A DNA stretch of 6,629 nucleotides from Thermoleophilia bacterium. Its GTDB lineage: Bacteria > Actinomycetota > Thermoleophilia > Gaiellales > Gaiellaceae. Shown here one piece after another: positions 1 to 5,807 of this stretch (position 1 is its first letter; each line of letters starts with the position of its first letter). Under the pieces are notes generated by a model. The model ran no database searches. It saw only the letters and a program-made list of their open reading frames with translations, and was not told the origin of the DNA. The stretch lies in the NCBI GenBank assembly GCA_025934335.1, contig JAICYG010000152.1, forward strand, positions 1-6,629. The letters are read 5' to 3'. Position numbers and translations under genes: made by a program.

Positions 1-533
<533 letters not shown>

Positions 534-540
534 GGCGAGA

Positions 541-546
541 AGTATG
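541..546 (-). promoter_or_regulatory. Candidate -10 element for the mutase gene (leaderless)
   Basis: Read on the minus strand, CATACT (4 of 6 to TATAAT) lies 7 nt before the GTG start at 533. That spacing would put the first transcribed base at or next to the start codon. No convincing -35 and no Shine-Dalgarno are visible. It shares bases with the plus-strand element at 543-548. Confidence 0.4.
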
Positions 547-548
547 CT
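543..548 (+). promoter_or_regulatory. Candidate -10 element for the 555-3458 operon (leaderless)
   Basis: TATGCT fits the actinobacterial TANNNT -10 pattern and ends 6 nt before the GTG start at 555, the spacing expected for a leaderless transcript. No Shine-Dalgarno is present in front of the GTG. The -35 region at about 520-525 is poor. Confidence 0.45.
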
Positions 549-554
549 CGCGCC

Positions 555-1463
555 GTGCGCGCCTTCGCCTGCGTCGTCGCCGTCGCGGCGCTCGCCTCCG
601 CGGGCGATGCCGGAGCCACGGCCACCTCGAACTGCCCTCCGCTCGGCGGCTCGATCTCCTACGTGCACGGGACTGCGCGCCACCTCGTCTCGCTCGCGAC
701 CTGCGCAGACCGCTTGGCCGGCCGCGTCCGCTCGGCGCGCTCGCTCCCGGGAGTCTTTACGGCGCCGGCACGGGCGCGGCAGCAGTGGATCAGGTTCGAC
801 GGTCGCATGATCTGGTCGGCGCGCGCCAACGGCCCGGTCTTCCCGATCTCGCTATCGCCCGACCGCCGCTGGCTCGTGTTCGCGATCGATCCCGACGCCT
901 CCGCCTCGATCGCCGCCGACGGCCTCCGGCTCCGCGTCGTCTCGACCGCCGGCGGCAGCCCGGCGCGCGTCCTCGGGCTCGCGCTCCCGTACGCCGACTA
1001 CATCGCGTGGTGCGGCCGCGGGCTCGTCTTCGTCGAGGGCGGCATCCGCATCGCGGCATATTCGAAGCGCCTGCTCGCGGCCGCCCCGCCCGACTGGCGC
1101 GCCCGCGACCTCTGGCCCGGAGGCGGCCGCGCGTTCGCCTCGCCGGCCTGCGCGCCGAGCGACGACCGCGTCGCGGTCCTGACGCAGCCTTCGAGCAACG
1201 ACGCGCGCTTCTTCTCGACACGGTGGCAGCTCTGGACCGTGACGCTCGACGGCGCACGACGGCTGGTCGACGCCCCTCCGCCCGGATTCGCCGACGAGTC
1301 GCCCGCCTGGTCGCCGACCGGCGACGCGATCGCGTTCGTCCGCGAGCGAGCCGGTCAGGGCACGCTCGCGGTCTCGCACCGCGGCGTGCACCCGATCGCC
1401 CGGATCGGCTACAGCCTCGGTTACTACGGGCACCATGACTGGCAGGTCACATGGCGTCCGTGA
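555..1463 (+). CDS. Exported TolB/WD40-like beta-propeller protein of unknown function
   Basis: A 302-residue protein with an N-terminal export signal: MRAF start, hydrophobic stretch at about 5-17, and small residues AGA at about 19-21 suitable for signal peptidase I. The body contains PD40/TolB-type blade motifs: SPDRRWLVF (101-109), RLRVVSTAGG (125-134), QLWTVTLDGARRL (225-237) and ESPAWSPTGDAIAFVRE (248-264). The pattern of aromatic-Ser-Pro-Asp/Thr-Gly followed by a beta strand is typical of propeller repeats, though only four to five blades can be guessed, fewer than a classical closed propeller. Four cysteines in the mature part (27, 50, 153, 199) could form two disulfides, consistent with an extracytoplasmic site. 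No catalytic motif is seen, so the role is probably binding or scaffolding. The GTG start follows a -10-like TATGCT by 6 nt. The end overlaps moaX by 13 bp, making this the first gene of the operon. No specific function can be assigned. Confidence 0.8.
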   Translation: MRAFACVVAVAALASAGDAGATATSNCPPLGGSISYVHGTARHLVSLATCADRLAGRVRSARSLPGVFTAPARARQQWIRFDGRMIWSARANGPVFPISLSPDRRWLVFAIDPDASASIAADGLRLRVVSTAGGSPARVLGLALPYADYIAWCGRGLVFVEGGIRIAAYSKRLLAAAPPDWRARDLWPGGGRAFASPACAPSDDRVAVLTQPSSNDARFFSTRWQLWTVTLDGARRLVDAPPPGFADESPAWSPTGDAIAFVRERAGQGTLAVSHRGVHPIARIGYSLGYYGHHDWQVTWRP

Positions 1464-2083
1464 GCATCCGTCTCTTCGCGGGCCTGCGCGAGCGCGCCGG
1501 CTGGTCGCGGCGTGAGCTCCAGGCGGCGACGGTCGCGGACGTCTGGCGGGCGCTCGACCTCGGCGACGAGCCGGCCGGCCTCCTCTACGCGGTCAACAAG
1601 GAGTACGCGCCGCGCGAGCGCGCGCTCGCCGACGGCGACGAGGTGGCGCTGATCCCGCCCGTCTCGGGCGGCGCGTTCCTGCTCAGCGAGGAGCCGCTGT
1701 CGCTCGACCACGTCGTCGACGAGGTGCGCTCCGACGAGGCCGGCGCGATCGCCACGTTCACCGGCACGACGCGCGTCCACTCGCGCGGGCGCACCGTGAC
1801 GCACCTCGACTACGAGGCGTACGAGGGGATGGCCGAGCGCGTGATGGAGGAGATCGCGGCCGCCCTCGAGCAGCGCTACGAGCTGACGGGCATCGCCATT
1901 CACCACCGCGTCGGCCGCGTCTCGATCGGCGACACGTCGGTCGTGATCGCCGTCTCCGCTCCGCATCGCGGGCACGCGCTTGCCGCGTGCCAGGACGCGA
2001 TCGACGAACTGAAGGAGCGCGTGCCGCTCTGGAAGAAGGAGGTCTACGAGGGCGGCGAGGAATGGATCGGAAGGGGATCGTGA
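1451..2083 (+). CDS. moaX: MoaD-MoaE fusion: single-chain molybdopterin synthase (MoaX type)
   Basis: The 210 residues contain both subunits of molybdopterin synthase, which converts cyclic pyranopterin monophosphate to molybdopterin by adding two sulfurs (molybdenum cofactor pathway, cytoplasm). Residues 1-74 are the ubiquitin-like sulfur carrier MoaD: SIRLFAGLRERAG at the start, DGDEVALIPPVSGG at the end, with Gly73-Gly74 as the site of thiocarboxylation. Residues 75-210 are MoaE: GAIATFTGTTR (98-108), LDYEAYEGMAERVM (119-132), HHRVGRVSIGD (151-161), SAPHRGHALAACQ (169-181), and LKERVPLWKKE (187-197) carrying the conserved lysines (188, 195, 196). No linker separates the two, so Gly74 is blocked unless the chain is cut there. 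The mycobacterial MoaX is known to need such cleavage for activity. Start choice: ATG 1451 has an AGG-type ribosome site 4 nt upstream and begins exactly at the MoaD fold. The stop overlaps the next gene's GTG by 4 bp. Confidence 0.94.
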   Translation: MASVSIRLFAGLRERAGWSRRELQAATVADVWRALDLGDEPAGLLYAVNKEYAPRERALADGDEVALIPPVSGGAFLLSEEPLSLDHVVDEVRSDEAGAIATFTGTTRVHSRGRTVTHLDYEAYEGMAERVMEEIAAALEQRYELTGIAIHHRVGRVSIGDTSVVIAVSAPHRGHALAACQDAIDELKERVPLWKKEVYEGGEEWIGRGS

Positions 2084-2757
2084 ACGAGCCGGGACGGAAC
2101 GAGTGGGAGCCGGAGGAGCCGCAGCGCGACTACGAGCCGATCCATCCCGGTGGAACCGACTGGCGCGGGCGCCTCTCGAAGATCTTCGGCCCGGTCATCG
2201 CGGTTGTGCTCGCGCTCGCGAAGTTCTCGTTCGTCCTCGTCAAGTTCGGCTCGATCTTCATCGCCGTCGCCGCCTATGCGCTCATCTGGGGCTGGAAGTT
2301 CGCGGTCGGCGTCGTCGTCCTGATCCTGTTGCACGAGACCGGCCACTACATCGAGGCGAAGCGCGAGGGCCTCAACCCGAGGCTGCCGGTGTTCGTGCCG
2401 TTCCTCGGAGCCTACGTCGCATACACGCGCGGCCATCCCTGGCAGACGGTGCGCGTCGCGATCGCAGGCCCGATCCTCGGCGGCGCCGCCGCGTTCGTGC
2501 TGTACCTGATCGGCAAGGGCCAGGCCGACCCGCACAACCTCTGGCTCGCGCTCGCGTACTTCGGGTTCTTCCTCAACCTGTTCAACATGCTGCCGTTCGG
2601 CTTCTTCGACGGGGGCGCGGTGTGGCGGTCCGCCCGTTACCTGCGGCTCGGCGGCGGCGGTAACCTCGCGTTCGCCTCCTACGCTCTCTACTTCGCAACC
2701 GCGGCGATGCTCGTGCTCGGCATGGTTGCGTCGCACATCCCTCAGGATCGCCTGTGA
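2080..2757 (+). CDS. Site-2 protease family (M50) integral-membrane zinc metalloprotease
   Basis: A 225-residue polytopic membrane protein that probably cleaves membrane-spanning substrates within the bilayer. It has a polar N-tail (1-30), hydrophobic segments at about 36-57 and 59-84, the zinc-binding HETGH (His85, Glu86, His89) at the end of the latter, further segments at about 124-145, 156-172 and 197-217, and the second M50 signature NMLPFGFFDGG (169-179), in which Asp177 supplies the third zinc ligand. Both signatures are intact, so it is predicted to be active. There is no PDZ, CBS or other added domain, so this is a minimal core. I take GTG 2080 as the start because it overlaps the moaX stop as GTGA, exactly as the next gene overlaps this one, and has AAGGGGA close upstream. 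ATG 2062, six codons earlier, is the main alternative. The substrate is unknown, and no anti-sigma factor gene is nearby to suggest one. Confidence 0.9.
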   Translation: MNEPGRNEWEPEEPQRDYEPIHPGGTDWRGRLSKIFGPVIAVVLALAKFSFVLVKFGSIFIAVAAYALIWGWKFAVGVVVLILLHETGHYIEAKREGLNPRLPVFVPFLGAYVAYTRGHPWQTVRVAIAGPILGGAAAFVLYLIGKGQADPHNLWLALAYFGFFLNLFNMLPFGFFDGGAVWRSARYLRLGGGGNLAFASYALYFATAAMLVLGMVASHIPQDRL

Positions 2758-3458
2758 CCGACGACCGCCAGATCCTCGACCATCCCGCCCGGTTCGACAT
2801 CAACGGCTCCGTCGAGAAGATCGCGGCCGAGTTCCGCGCCGGCTTCGAGAAGGTCGCGCTGATCGACCGGCCGGCGGCGGCGCTGTTCGGCTCGGCGCGC
2901 GTGCACGAGGGCAGCGAGCCGTACGAGTCGGCGCGCAACGTGGGTCGGCGGCTCGCGGAGAGCGGCTGGGCCGTGGTCACGGGTGGCGGCGGCGGCGTGA
3001 TGGAAGGCGCGAACCGCGGTGCGAAGGAAGGCGGCGGCCTGTCGATCGGGTTCAACATCGTCCTGCCGCACGAGCAGCATCCGAACCCGTACCTCGACAT
3101 CGAGCACACGTTCGACCACTTCTACGCGCGCAAGGTGTGCTTCGTCCGGCCGGCAGAGGGGTTCGTGATCTTCCCCGGCGGCTTCGGGACGCTCGACGAG
3201 TTGTACGAGTCGCTGACGCTGATCCAGACGGGGAAGATCAGGCACTTCCCCGTCGTGCTGTTCGGCAGCGACTACTGGGGCGAGATGGTCGAATGGATCA
3301 GGGACGAGTTGCTCGCGGACGGGATGATCTCCCCGAACGACATCGACCTCCTCCACCTGACCGACGACGTCGAGACCGCAGTCGCGCACGTGCTCGACTG
3401 CTACGACCGCCGCTGCGCGGAGAACCCGCACGCGCCGCACAAGGAGGATGCGCAGTGA
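2754..3458 (+). CDS. LOG-family protein (TIGR00730 type), putative nucleoside 5'-monophosphate phosphoribohydrolase
   Basis: A 234-residue Rossmann-fold protein of the LOG family, once mis-named lysine decarboxylase. Members hydrolyse the N-glycosidic bond of (cytokinin or purine) nucleoside 5'-monophosphates to base plus ribose 5-phosphate. It shows LFGSAR (44-49) as the first strand, the glycine-rich loop TGGGGGVMEGANRGAKEGG (76-94), ARKVCF (125-130, with the conserved Arg-Lys), and the signature PGGFGTLDE (141-149) with the catalytic Glu149. An N-terminal extension of about 42 residues precedes the fold, longer than in the roughly 190-residue plain LOG enzymes and typical of the longer bacterial group. 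GTG 2754 overlaps the previous stop as GTGA and has AGGA 6 nt upstream. It is the last clear gene of the operon. The fold is shared with molybdenum-cofactor carrier proteins, which is relevant given moaX upstream, but the intact hydrolase motif favours an enzyme. Confidence 0.92.
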   Translation: MTDDRQILDHPARFDINGSVEKIAAEFRAGFEKVALIDRPAAALFGSARVHEGSEPYESARNVGRRLAESGWAVVTGGGGGVMEGANRGAKEGGGLSIGFNIVLPHEQHPNPYLDIEHTFDHFYARKVCFVRPAEGFVIFPGGFGTLDELYESLTLIQTGKIRHFPVVLFGSDYWGEMVEWIRDELLADGMISPNDIDLLHLTDDVETAVAHVLDCYDRRCAENPHAPHKEDAQ

Positions 3459-3505
3459 GGGCTGACGCCGGCTTCACGCCTTACCCAGCTCTTACATCCG
3501 CCTGA
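3455..3505 (+). other. Possible 16-codon ORF overlapping the LOG stop, with a strong ribosome binding site
   Basis: GTG 3455 overlaps the LOG stop as GTGA and is preceded by AAGGAGG (3441-3447) at a 7-nt spacing, the best ribosome binding site in the window. The frame gives the peptide MRADAGFTPYPALTSA and then TGA. It could be a leader or regulatory peptide, or the motif may simply be Lys-Glu codons at the LOG C-terminus. No family evidence exists at this length. Confidence 0.2.
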
Positions 3506-3515
3506 CCCGTGCCGC

Positions 3516-3540
3516 GCACAGGCGAGGAAGCTGTGCCTGT
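3516..3540 (+). repeat. Two overlapping, mutually exclusive inverted repeats in the 3459-3568 intergenic region
   Basis: GCACAG (3516-3521) is a perfect inverted match to CTGTGC (3531-3536), with a 9-nt loop containing GAGGAAG. ACAGGC (3518-3523) is a perfect inverted match to GCCTGT (3535-3540), with an 11-nt loop. The arms overlap, so in RNA only one hairpin can form at a time. No T-run follows. The region could be a weak operon terminator, an operator or a switch. The remainder of the 110-bp gap shows no confident promoter; TTACAT at 3492-3497 is a weak -10 candidate. Confidence 0.35.
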
Positions 3541-3554
3541 TCCTATCCCAGAGC

Positions 3555-3560
3555 AGGAGA
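3555..3560 (+). promoter_or_regulatory. Ribosome binding site that fixes the start of the triple-repeat gene
   Basis: AGGAGA lies 8 nt before ATG 3569. It selects that ATG over the in-frame GTG at 3509, which would bury the signal peptide behind 20 extra residues. Confidence 0.75.
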
Positions 3561-3568
3561 TTCGGCAC

Positions 3569-4075
3569 ATGAAGAAGCTCATCCTCGTCGTCGCGCTCGT
3601 CGCGCTGCTCGCCCCGCTGGCGGCGCTCGCGGACAACGCGCCGACACCGGCGCAGACGGCGAACCAGCTGTGCGCGACGGAGAAGGCGGCCGACGCGGCT
3701 GCGTTCAAGAACACGTACGGCACGAACGCGAACAAGGCGAATGCCTGGGGCAAGTGCGTCTCGGGCAAGGCAAAGGCGGCTCACGCCGCAGTGCAGAACG
3801 CGGCGCAGCAGTGCGCGGCCGAGCAGTCGGCCGACGCCGCCGCGTTCGCAACCAAGTACGGCACGAACGGCAAGAGCAAGGGCACGGACAAGAACGCGAT
3901 GGGCAAGTGCGTCTCGGGCAAGGTGCACACAGCCGTGACCACGGACACCCAGAAGTTCACGAACGCGGCCAAGGCCTGCAAGGCGCTGCTGAAGTCCAAT
4001 GCGGCGGACTTCGCAACGAAGTACGGCAAGAAGGCGAACGCGTTCGGCAAGTGCGTCGCCGCGAAGGGCAAGTAG
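3569..4075 (+). CDS. Secreted Lys/Ala-rich protein with three Cys-paired repeats, no recognised family
   Basis: A 168-residue protein with a textbook signal peptide: KK at 2-3, hydrophobic core 4-20, and cleavage expected after ALA (19-21) before DNAPTPAQ. The mature part is three tandem units (about 31-76, 77-125, 126-168). They share the pattern A-x-x-C/A-C-x(8-10)-A-x-F-x(3)-Y-G ... N-A-x-G-K-C-V-x-x-K. Each unit has exactly two cysteines (35/63, 82/114, 137/162), so three intra-repeat disulfides are likely. Phe and Tyr-Gly occur at 46/50-51, 93/97-98 and 148/152-153. Unit 2 has a four-residue insertion between YGTN and GKC. The mature protein has about 22 lysines, about 8 acidic residues and no arginine, giving a strong positive charge in a genome where arginine codons should be favoured. 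It has its own ribosome binding site and is separated from the operon by 110 bp. Function unknown; binding to acidic cell-wall polymers or DNA is only a guess. Confidence 0.85.
   Translation: MKKLILVVALVALLAPLAALADNAPTPAQTANQLCATEKAADAAAFKNTYGTNANKANAWGKCVSGKAKAAHAAVQNAAQQCAAEQSADAAAFATKYGTNGKSKGTDKNAMGKCVSGKVHTAVTTDTQKFTNAAKACKALLKSNAADFATKYGKKANAFGKCVAAKGK
3748..3770 (+). repeat. Direct repeat copy 1 (23 bp, exact) inside the triple-repeat gene
   Basis: These 23 bases, coding for GKCVSGK (residues 61-67), recur identically at 3901-3923, a shift of 153 bp (51 codons). A second exact pair of 14 bp lies at 3715-3728 and 3856-3869, coding for YGTN. Identity at synonymous positions points to duplication of the unit and not to convergent protein constraint. 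Confidence 0.9.
3901..3923 (+). repeat. Direct repeat copy 2 (23 bp, exact) inside the triple-repeat gene
   Basis: Identical to 3748-3770, coding for GKCVSGK in the second protein repeat (residues 112-118). The equivalent site in unit 3 keeps only the central GGCAAGTGCGTC (about 4046-4057), so unit 3 is the more diverged copy. Confidence 0.9.
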
Positions 4076-4081
4076 CGGCGG

Positions 4082-5764
4082 CTACGTCGTCGTCGGGAGC
4101 ACGATATACGGCCCTGGTGGGTGACCGCCGGGGCCGTACACCGTTGTGGGGCTGTCCGGGATGTAGTGCGACTTGAAGAGGTTGCTGCGCAGCAGCCTCC
4201 CGTTCCGGTCGTAGACCTTCCGCGTCACCTGGATGTCGAAGCCCTGCTCGCCGGTGCCCTTGACCACCTTCACCGACCCACGCGGCGCGTTCGGGTCGAT
4301 CGCGTAGTTCATGCCGGGCGAGGTCCAGTTGCTCTGCGGGCTCGTGTGCGAGACGACGCGCCGCCCCTCCGGCGTCCCGTAGACGGTGAACGTGAGCGTC
4401 TGGTCGGTGTACGACGCCTTGATCAGGAGACCGTGCTTCAGGTCGTTCCGGAAGACGAAGTCCGGCCCTCCCCACGACACCGTCGCGTCGCGCCCGAGCG
4501 GGTAGTGCGCGAGGTACAGGTTGTGGTTCGTGCGCGCGAGGATCGGCAGGCCCAGCTCGAAGGCGTCGTTGAAGAGCGTCGTTGCCGTCTGGCAGACGCC
4601 GCCGCCGATCGACGGGAGCACGAGCGAGCCGATGATCATCTGCCCCTCGAGAAAGCCGCGCTCCGCCGTCCGCGGCCCCACGACCTCGTTGAACGAGAAG
4701 GCCGCTCCCGGCTTCACGAGCGTGCCGTCGATGAAGTCGGCCATCAGGTGGACGTTGTGGATGCGGTTGGACGACGACTCGCCCATCTGCGTGGTGTAGG
4801 AGACGAGCTTGCGCCGGATGCCGAGCGCACGGGCCTTCGCCGTCGTCAGGTCGGCGTCGCGCGCGCCCAGCTCGATACGGGCGACGTGGCCGCCGTCGGC
4901 CGCCGACGCCACCGCCGCCGCGAGCTGCTCCGGGGCGACGTCGCGTCCGGGGCGTGACGGCGCAACGCGAACGAGGTCGCCGGCGACGACGAAGCGCGCG
5001 TTTCGGGCGCGCTCGATCCACTTCCCGAGCCGCGGTCGGACGACGCGCGCGAGGCGATTGCCGTCGAGCGAGACGGCGAAGTCGTGTGCCGTCGGCCGGA
5101 TTCGCACGGCCCGCGCGAGCTGCACCGGCGTCAGCGCTCCTCGGCGCGCGCCGTGGTAGTCGATCGCAACGGGCTCGCCGACGAGCCGCTCGACCGACGC
5201 GGCCGCGCGCCGCGCCGCGGCGTCGGAGCGCGCAGGCGCGACTCGCGCCAACGGTGCCTCGAGCTCCCTCTCGTGGTGCACGAGCCGGTCGAGGAGCGCG
5301 TCGCGGTCGAGCCGAAGACCGGTGCGCGCCGGTGTCGTCCGGGCGCGGGCTCCCTCCACCCGGACCGTCGCCGAGACCGCGGCCCGCCCGGCGCGGGCGA
5401 TCTCTCGCAGCACGTTGCCCGCGTCGCCGGCGCGGCCTGCAACCGGCTCGACGTCGACGCGGCGCGCGGCCACGAGCGACGCCAGGCTGCCGGCCGAGAG
5501 CGCCCGGGCAGCCGTCGCCCGGGAGTCGACGGCGACGAGCCAGCCGCGACGCACGTGGTAGGAGCGGCCGCCCGCGCGGATCGTCACCGGTTGTGCGCTC
5601 CAGGAGCGGATTGCAGACTCGATCCCGGTGCGGCTCTCGCCGCCGACGTCGATCCCAAGCACGTGCACGCCCGGCCTGGCGGCGCCGTGGAACTGCGCGA
5701 CGCGGATCCCGGCGGCACCGGCAAGGAGCACGAGCGGGACGGCGAGGACGACGAAGCGCTTCAT
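4082..5764 (-). CDS. VanW-family protein with N-terminal membrane anchor and peptidoglycan-binding-like repeats
   Basis: A 560-residue cell-surface protein. Residues 4-20 form a signal anchor or signal peptide after MKR. Two alpha/beta segments at about 45-165 and 185-300 resemble the putative peptidoglycan-binding domains (PF12229 type) that usually precede VanW; the first contains RGWLVAVDSRATA (73-85). The VanW domain spans about 320-465: SYTTQMGESSSNRIHNVHL (322-340), DGTLVKPGAAFSFNEVVGPRT (346-366, in part), the hallmark IGGGVCQTATTLFNDAF (386-402) with Cys391, and RTNHNLYLAHYPLGRDATV (411-429). A YoaR-like tail follows (about 499-545: GTGEQGFDIQVTRKVYDRNGRLL). The exact biochemical role of VanW is unknown; the context in the family is cell-wall synthesis or glycopeptide response. 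ATG 5764 is the only start directly before the signal sequence. No Shine-Dalgarno is seen, and a weak TTCACT (5776-5771) sits 6 nt upstream. The last codons overlap a strong hairpin (4107-4138). Confidence 0.93.
   Translation of the reverse strand: MKRFVVLAVPLVLLAGAAGIRVAQFHGAARPGVHVLGIDVGGESRTGIESAIRSWSAQPVTIRAGGRSYHVRRGWLVAVDSRATAARALSAGSLASLVAARRVDVEPVAGRAGDAGNVLREIARAGRAAVSATVRVEGARARTTPARTGLRLDRDALLDRLVHHERELEAPLARVAPARSDAAARRAAASVERLVGEPVAIDYHGARRGALTPVQLARAVRIRPTAHDFAVSLDGNRLARVVRPRLGKWIERARNARFVVAGDLVRVAPSRPGRDVAPEQLAAAVASAADGGHVARIELGARDADLTTAKARALGIRRKLVSYTTQMGESSSNRIHNVHLMADFIDGTLVKPGAAFSFNEVVGPRTAERGFLEGQMIIGSLVLPSIGGGVCQTATTLFNDAFELGLPILARTNHNLYLAHYPLGRDATVSWGGPDFVFRNDLKHGLLIKASYTDQTLTFTVYGTPEGRRVVSHTSPQSNWTSPGMNYAIDPNAPRGSVKVVKGTGEQGFDIQVTRKVYDRNGRLLRSNLFKSHYIPDSPTTVYGPGGHPPGPYIVLPTTT
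4107..4138 (+). terminator. 14-bp GNRA-capped hairpin, probable terminator of the triple-repeat gene, inside the VanW 3' end
   Basis: In plus-strand RNA, TACGGCCCTGGTGG (4107-4120) pairs with CCGCCGGGGCCGTA (4125-4138) over 14 continuous pairs, including two G-U wobbles (4115/4130, 4118/4127), closed by a GUGA tetraloop (4121-4124). It starts 32 nt after the stop of the triple-repeat gene. No U-tract follows, so it would be an I-type hairpin of the sort proposed for high-GC actinobacteria. On the minus strand the two wobbles become A-C mismatches and the loop is UCAC, so the structure favours plus-strand RNA. Confidence 0.5.
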
Positions 5765-5795
5765 GCGGACAGTGAAGCAACGGCGGCGGGCGGCG

Positions 5796-5801
5796 TATCG
5801 T
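5796..5801 (+). promoter_or_regulatory. Candidate -10 element of selA (leaderless)
   Basis: TATCGT fits TANNNT and ends 6 nt before the GTG at 5808. No Shine-Dalgarno lies between them. This is the same arrangement as at 543-548/555. The 43-bp divergent spacer to the VanW gene leaves no room for a long leader. No good -35 is visible. Confidence 0.4.
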
Positions 5802-5807
5802 TCCGCC

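Noticed and set aside
785..1438. Plus-strand frame of 217 codons overlapping the propeller gene
   Set aside because: Almost entirely Arg, Ala and Pro; a frame-shifted shadow of the gene at 555-1463, which has a signal peptide and propeller motifs.
1987..2079. Earlier ATG start for the M50 protease
   Set aside because: It would add 31 basic residues overlapping the conserved MoaE C-terminus; the GTGA junction at 2080 fits the operon style. ATG 2062 remains possible.
2080..2757. The M50 protease as the enzyme that cleaves MoaX at Gly74
   Set aside because: Site-2 proteases cut within or next to membrane segments, while MoaX is a soluble cytoplasmic protein; operon proximity alone does not support it.
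2726..3505. Plus-strand frame of 259 codons overlapping the LOG gene
   Set aside because: Arg-rich shadow of the LOG gene; only its last 16 codons, which have their own start and ribosome site, were kept as a tentative small ORF.
3509..3568. GTG 3509 as start of the triple-repeat gene
   Set aside because: It would put 20 polar residues before the signal peptide, whereas ATG 3569 has AGGAGA at an 8-nt spacing.
4035..4046. 12-bp perfect palindrome CGAACGCGTTCG in the third repeat unit
   Set aside because: It is explained by the codons for the conserved residues ANAF in a GC-rich genome, and is not repeated elsewhere in the window as a site would be.
4121..4957. Plus-strand open frame of 278 codons antisense to the VanW gene
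   Set aside because: Composition is Arg/Val/Asp/Glu-rich without motifs and it lies fully opposite a recognisable VanW domain; no ribosome binding site.
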